Of a stretch of 16,608 nt of DNA, positions 14,143 through 16,608 are shown in pieces; within the stretch, counting starts at the first letter, position 1, and every line of letters begins with the position of its first letter. This stretch comes from DATAEY01 sp038199035 (GTDB lineage: Bacteria; Actinomycetota; Thermoleophilia; Solirubrobacterales; Solirubrobacteraceae), in the NCBI GenBank assembly GCA_038199035.1, contig JBBPZM010000072.1:1-16608 (forward strand), written 5' to 3'. A program made the translations under genes and the position numbers. The notes beneath the pieces are model-generated. The model ran no database searches and was not told where the DNA came from. It saw nothing but the letters and a program-made list of their open reading frames with translations.

Positions 14143-14988
14143 TCACTTGAGCAGGCGCGACAGCCGGCGGTCCTTGAGGACGCGGCCGTCAGTCTGGCAC
14201 GCCGGGCAGTAGGACATCACGTAGTCCTCGTAGTGCACGGCCTCGAGCGTGGCCCCGCAGCGGGGGCAGGGCTCGCCCTGGCGGCGGTGGACGGCCAGGA
14301 GCATCGGCAGTTTGTCGGGGATCGGCAGCTCGACGACGCGCTCGTAGTGGTCGATGGCGGCGGCGAGGCGCTGCACGACGGCCTCGCGCAGGCGCTGGGC
14401 CTCGAGCGGGGTCAGGTCGTCGGCGCGCTTGAACGGCGACAGCTGGGCGGCGTGGAGGATCTCGTCGACCCACGAGCGCCCGATCCCCGCGATCACCCGC
14501 TGGTCGCGCAGGAGCGAGTGCAGCGGGCGCGCGTCGGTCAGCAGCTCCTCGAAGGGCGGCGGGTCGGGCCAGGCCTCGGGGCCCAAAGCCGCCAACGCCT
14601 CGTCGTCCTCGAGCGCCTCCGCGCGCAGCAGCTTGGCCCACGCCCGCTGACGGGTGCCGAACTCGCGCAGACGCAGCTCGCGGCCGTCGTCGAGGCGGAC
14701 CAGAACGCGCGACGTGCGATCGCGCAGCCCCGCGCGCTTGTCGAAGAGCTGGAGGCGCCCGGAGGACATGAGATGGACCAGCAGGGTCAGCCCGCCGTCG
14801 AAGTCGACGAGCAGGTGCTTGCCCCGCCGGCGCAGCCCCTCGAGCGCCCGGCCGTCGAGGGCGTGCAGCGGCGGGTCGAAGGTCTTGAGCGCGTTGATGC
14901 CCGGGGCGAGCGTCGACTCGACGCCCGCTCCCGCCGCGGCGGCGGCGATCCGCCGGGCGGTGATCTCGACCTCGGGCAGCTCGGGCAT
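14143..14988 (-). CDS. Fpg/Nei-family DNA glycosylase
   Basis: This 281-residue base-excision repair enzyme would remove oxidised bases and cut the resulting abasic site. It has the N-terminal PELPEVE with catalytic Pro2 and Glu3, Lys57 in RRRGKHLL, an H2TH region around RDQRVIAGIGRSWVDEILHAAQLSP (161-185) and a zinc finger with Cys241, Cys244, Cys261 and Cys264. Two usually conserved spots differ. The Asn after GIG/GVG in typical Fpg is Arg171, and the usual RRFG loop reads REFG (108-111). This suggests a divergent actinobacterial Fpg/Nei subgroup whose lesion preference may differ from 8-oxoguanine, so I leave the symbol blank. ATG 14988 is certain from the PELPEVE start, and a TAGCCT -10 element lies 9 nt upstream. 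A 57-bp inverted repeat covers the promoter. It converges on the epoxide hydrolase gene. Confidence 0.93.
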   Translation of the reverse strand: MPELPEVEITARRIAAAAAGAGVESTLAPGINALKTFDPPLHALDGRALEGLRRRGKHLLVDFDGGLTLLVHLMSSGRLQLFDKRAGLRDRTSRVLVRLDDGRELRLREFGTRQRAWAKLLRAEALEDDEALAALGPEAWPDPPPFEELLTDARPLHSLLRDQRVIAGIGRSWVDEILHAAQLSPFKRADDLTPLEAQRLREAVVQRLAAAIDHYERVVELPIPDKLPMLLAVHRRQGEPCPRCGATLEAVHYEDYVMSYCPACQTDGRVLKDRRLSRLLK

Positions 14989-14997
14989 CGCGAGGAA

Positions 14998-15003
14998 AGG
15001 CTA
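14998..15003 (-). promoter_or_regulatory. -10 element TAGCCT, leaderless start for the glycosylase gene
   Basis: TAGCCT on the minus strand ends 9 nt before ATG 14988, with no Shine-Dalgarno between. Because the ATG is fixed by the catalytic Pro2, this is one of the firmest leaderless candidates in the window. It overlaps the end of the inverted repeat at 15001-15057. Confidence 0.6.
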
Positions 15004-15057
15004 GATGAGTGATTCCGCGCCCCCGCGCTCTTGCGGCCGTGGAATCAAATCGTCTAG
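15001..15057. repeat. 57-bp imperfect inverted repeat upstream of the glycosylase gene
   Basis: The left arm CTAGATGAGTGATTCC (15001-15016) matches the reverse complement of the right arm (15041-15057, read as CTAGACGATTTGATTCC) at about 14 of 17 aligned positions. The perfect blocks are CTAGA/TCTAG and TGATTCC/GGAATCA, and the 24-nt centre is GC-rich with more pairing potential. The arms are visibly AT-richer than their surroundings. It lies between the SixA remnant's stop and the glycosylase -10 element, and could be an operator, a terminator or a relic of a small mobile element. Confidence 0.65.
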
Positions 15058-15074
15058 TCCCCGCCGGCGCTGCG

Positions 15075-15449
15075 TCAGTCGGCCATGATCTCCAGCTCGC
15101 GCGGCCTCATGAGGACGCTCAACTGGCCCTCGCCCGAGCCGACGCACACCGCGGCAACCCCGCCCTTCTCGAGCTCGATGCGCGCTCCGGTCAGGTCGTG
15201 GACGAGCTGGGAGAAGTCGGGCTCGTGACCGACGAGCAGCAGGCGTGCCCCGTCGTCGTGGCCCTCGAGCACGGCCAGCGCCTCGTCGCGGTGCAAGCCG
15301 CCCGACAACGGGTCGTGCGCCGTCGGCTCTGCGCGCAGCGACTGACAGGCCAGGCGCGCGGGCGGGCGGGCGGGACCGCAGCGCACGCCCTCCGGCATGT
15401 AGCGCGCGGCCTCCGGCACGTCGCGCATGGGCCTCCGGCACCCGACCAC
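15075..15449 (-). pseudogene. SixA phosphohistidine phosphatase remnant lacking the RHG N-terminus
   Basis: The C-terminal two-thirds of a SixA-like histidine phosphatase is clear. HRDEALAVLEGHDDGARLLLVGHEPDFSQLVHDLTGARIELEKGG carries the second conserved His (GHEPD) and the SixA beta-strand pair. The first 45 or so residues expected, including the Arg-His-Gly motif whose His takes the phosphate, are absent. An in-frame TAG lies two codons before the GTG at 15449, and I see no RHG-like sequence in the other frames between here and the HAD gene. In their place is a proline- and arginine-rich stretch made by a small tandem repeat (15388-15441). Without the RHG His the protein could not act as a phosphatase. 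I infer an N-terminally deleted gene, although a truncated protein may still be made. Its 5' end abuts the divergent HAD promoter. Confidence 0.7.
15388..15441. repeat. Three imperfect 21-22 bp tandem repeats
   Basis: The core CCTCCGGCA occurs at 15389, 15410 and 15432 (minus strand TGCCGGAGG), with related flanks (GCGCGC/GCGCATG). Units are 21-22 bp. They lie exactly where the SixA remnant's catalytic N-terminus should be encoded and immediately upstream of the HAD gene's -10 element. Confidence 0.55.
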
Positions 15450-15453
15450 CCGC

Positions 15454-15459
15454 TACGGT
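15454..15459 (+). promoter_or_regulatory. -10 element TACGGT upstream of the HAD gene
   Basis: TACGGT ends 9 nt before a GTG at 15469 and 46 nt before the HAD ATG at 15506. The spacing to the GTG matches the other leaderless candidates, so the transcript probably begins at or near 15469. Confidence 0.5.
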
Positions 15460-15468
15460 TGCGCCGCC

Positions 15469-15516
15469 GTGGTCGCCTCCCGTCACCGCTCGCGCACCGT
15501 CTCCCATGCCCGGTGA
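15469..15516 (+). CDS. Possible 15-codon leader ORF overlapping the HAD start
   Basis: GTG 15469 opens a 15-residue frame (MVASRHRSRTVSHAR) ending at TGA 15514-15516, which overlaps the HAD ATG (15506) by 11 nt in another frame. The HAD start has no Shine-Dalgarno sequence. Initiation on a leaderless GTG followed by termination across the HAD start would couple the two. The peptide is basic and has no recognisable attenuator motif. It is a prediction from spacing only. Confidence 0.3.
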   Translation: MVASRHRSRTVSHAR

Positions 15517-16132
15517 CGACCCCTACCGCCGGGGCCTGCTGGTCGACTTCGGCGGCGTCCTGACCAGCGACGTCTTTGCCTCCTTCCAGACCTTCTGCGA
15601 GCGCGAGGGGCTGGCGCCGGCCACCGTGCGCGACCGCTTCCGCGCCGACCCCGGGGCGCGGGAGCTGCTGGGCGACCTCGAGTGCGGGCGCATGGCCGAG
15701 GAGGAGTTCGAGCCGCGCTTCGCGGCGCTGCTGGGAGTCGCCGACCATGACGGCCTGATCGACCGGCTGTTCGCCGGCATGCAGCCCGACGAGGCCATGC
15801 TCGACGCCGTCCGCGCCGCGCACGACGCGGGGGTGCGGACCGGCCTGGTCTCGAACTCGTGGGGGCACGGGCGCTACGACCGCGCGCAGTTCCCCCAGCT
15901 CTTCCACGGAACCGTGATCTCCGGCGAGGTCGGCTTCCGCAAGCCCGATCGCCACATCTACGAGCTCGGCGCCCAGGCCATCGGCCTGCCGCCCGAGGAG
16001 TGCGTGTTCGTGGACGACCTGCCGGGCAACCTCAAGCCCGCGCGCGAGCTCGGCATGGCCACCGTCCACCACGTCTCGGCGCAGCAGACGATCCCCGAGC
16101 TCGAGCGGCTGCTGGGAGCGCCGCTGCGCTGA
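15506..16132 (+). CDS. HAD-superfamily hydrolase (HAD-IA-like)
   Basis: This 208-residue soluble protein has all four HAD motifs: motif I DFGGVLT with nucleophile Asp14, motif II Ser116 in LVSNSWG, motif III Lys146 in GFRKPDRHIY, and motif IV Asp170-Asp171 in CVFVDDLPGN. The cap is the helical C1 type (about 20-95). Motif I reads D-x-G rather than D-x-D, so the usual general acid is Gly16. This variant is common in the branch with YihX-like sugar phosphatases and the N-terminal domain of mammalian epoxide hydrolase, but it may mean weak or altered phosphatase activity. The substrate is unknown. ATG 15506 is the first start in frame, and no SD precedes it; a possible leader ORF overlaps it. 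It is divergent from the SixA remnant and converges on the EamA gene through a shared hairpin. Confidence 0.9.
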   Translation: MPGDDPYRRGLLVDFGGVLTSDVFASFQTFCEREGLAPATVRDRFRADPGARELLGDLECGRMAEEEFEPRFAALLGVADHDGLIDRLFAGMQPDEAMLDAVRAAHDAGVRTGLVSNSWGHGRYDRAQFPQLFHGTVISGEVGFRKPDRHIYELGAQAIGLPPEECVFVDDLPGNLKPARELGMATVHHVSAQQTIPELERLLGAPLR

Positions 16133-16156
16133 GCCCGGAACCGGCGCGGGGTCAGC
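16128..16156. terminator. Bidirectional hairpin formed by both stop codons
   Basis: GCTGA-G-CCCG (16128-16137) pairs with CGGG-G-TCAGC (16147-16156): nine pairs with one G-G mismatch and a 9-nt loop. The TGA of the HAD gene and the TCA (stop on the minus strand) of the EamA gene face each other in the stem. There is no T tract. Confidence 0.65.
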
Positions 16157-16608
16157 CTGCCGCGATCAGGGCCACGCCGCCCAGCGCGCAGACGATCCCC
16201 ACCTCCTGCACGCGGCGCACCCGCTCGCCGAGCACCGCCCGGGCCAGGAGCACCGTGGCCACCGGATAGAGCGAGCCGACGACGGCGACCAGGCTGAGCA
16301 GCCCGGCGGTCGAGGCCAGCGCGAACAGCGCGTTGGCCGAGGTGTCCAGCGCTCCCACGGCGACCAGCGGCCCCAGCGCCGCCGGCTGGGGCCGCACCGC
16401 CGGACGCGCCACGGCGACGGCCAGGCCGATGACCGCGAGGGCGGCGGCCCGCGCGACGACCAGGGCCCACAGCACGTCGGCGCCGGCGGCGGCGTCCATG
16501 CCCACGAAGAACGAGCCGAAGCCCAGGGCGGCAGCGAGCGCGAGGACGATCGCGCGCCGCCCGGCGCGGGCGCCCGCCGCGTCGGCGTCGCCGCCCTCGC
16601 GCGAGGCC
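16152..16608 (-). CDS. EamA-family (DMT superfamily) transporter, 5' part outside window
   Basis: The frame is open to the window edge, so only the C-terminal 151 or so residues are seen. Visible are a charged linker (ASREGGDADAAGARAGRR), then helices ALAAALGFGSFFVGMDAA, LWALVVARAAALAVIGLAVAVA, LVAVGALDTSANALFALASTAG, LLSLVAVVGSLYPVATVLLA and VGIVCALGGVALIAAG, the second EamA repeat. The block SLYPVATVLLARAVLGERV is typical of the family (drug/metabolite transporters, ten helices, about 290 residues). The family exports metabolites or amino acids; the substrate here is unknown. An internal ATG at 16505 lies within a helix and is not the start. It converges on the HAD gene with 19 nt between stops. 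Confidence 0.88.
   Translation of the reverse strand, partial: ASREGGDADAAGARAGRRAIVLALAAALGFGSFFVGMDAAAGADVLWALVVARAAALAVIGLAVAVARPAVRPQPAALGPLVAVGALDTSANALFALASTAGLLSLVAVVGSLYPVATVLLARAVLGERVRRVQEVGIVCALGGVALIAAG

Noticed and set aside
15001..15057. Possible tRNA or tRNA-like gene in the inverted repeat
   Set aside because: A segment around 15040-15050 looked faintly like a T arm, but no acceptor, D or anticodon arms can be formed in order.
15191..16072. Minus-strand open frame opposite the HAD gene
   Set aside because: It is a shadow frame; the HAD motifs on the plus strand are complete.

Overview
This is a very GC-rich, densely coded chromosomal window. It most resembles an uncultivated or little-studied actinobacterium. 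Thermoleophilia/Solirubrobacterales is my best guess, from gene content and sequence style rather than any database search. I see no rRNA, tRNA, CRISPR array, phage module or insertion sequence. Most of it is ordinary metabolic, transport and repair genes. I did not find a clear new multi-gene system; the interest lies in gene decay, translation starts and compact regulatory structures.

Layout. At 1-1131 lies a decayed glycoside hydrolase family 15 gene (three frameshifts, 3' end missing, 5' end outside the window). A two-domain ThyX-like protein follows at 1259-2851 (+). Converging on it is a minus-strand acetate block read right to left: an acetate/succinate permease of the SatP family (6569-7231), acetyl-CoA synthetase (4477-6468) and a second acyl-CoA synthetase (2859-4433). 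Upstream on the same strand are a membrane protein with a basic tail (7341-8270) and a 73-residue small protein (8251-8472). Diverging from these on the plus strand are a CBS-pair protein (8541-8990), a CPA1-type Na+/H+ antiporter (9073-10641) and an 89-residue unknown (10689-10958). A strong hairpin separates this run from a minus-strand flippase-like UPF0104/LPG-synthase-TM protein (11017-12006) and an FMN-dependent alpha-hydroxyacid oxidase (12032-13138). Next come an epoxide-hydrolase-type alpha/beta hydrolase (+), an Fpg/Nei DNA glycosylase (-), a SixA phosphatase remnant without its catalytic N-terminus (-), a HAD hydrolase (+) and the 3' part of an EamA transporter (-, running off the window).

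How the genes work together. The permease, AcsA and second synthetase form a coherent unit for taking up short-chain acids and activating them to CoA thioesters. Those three genes each have a good Shine-Dalgarno sequence. Most of the other genes instead carry a TANNNT -10-like hexamer only 7-9 nt before the start codon, which predicts leaderless transcripts. This contrast is the most systematic signal in the window. Several convergent gene pairs share hairpins that run into their stop codons.
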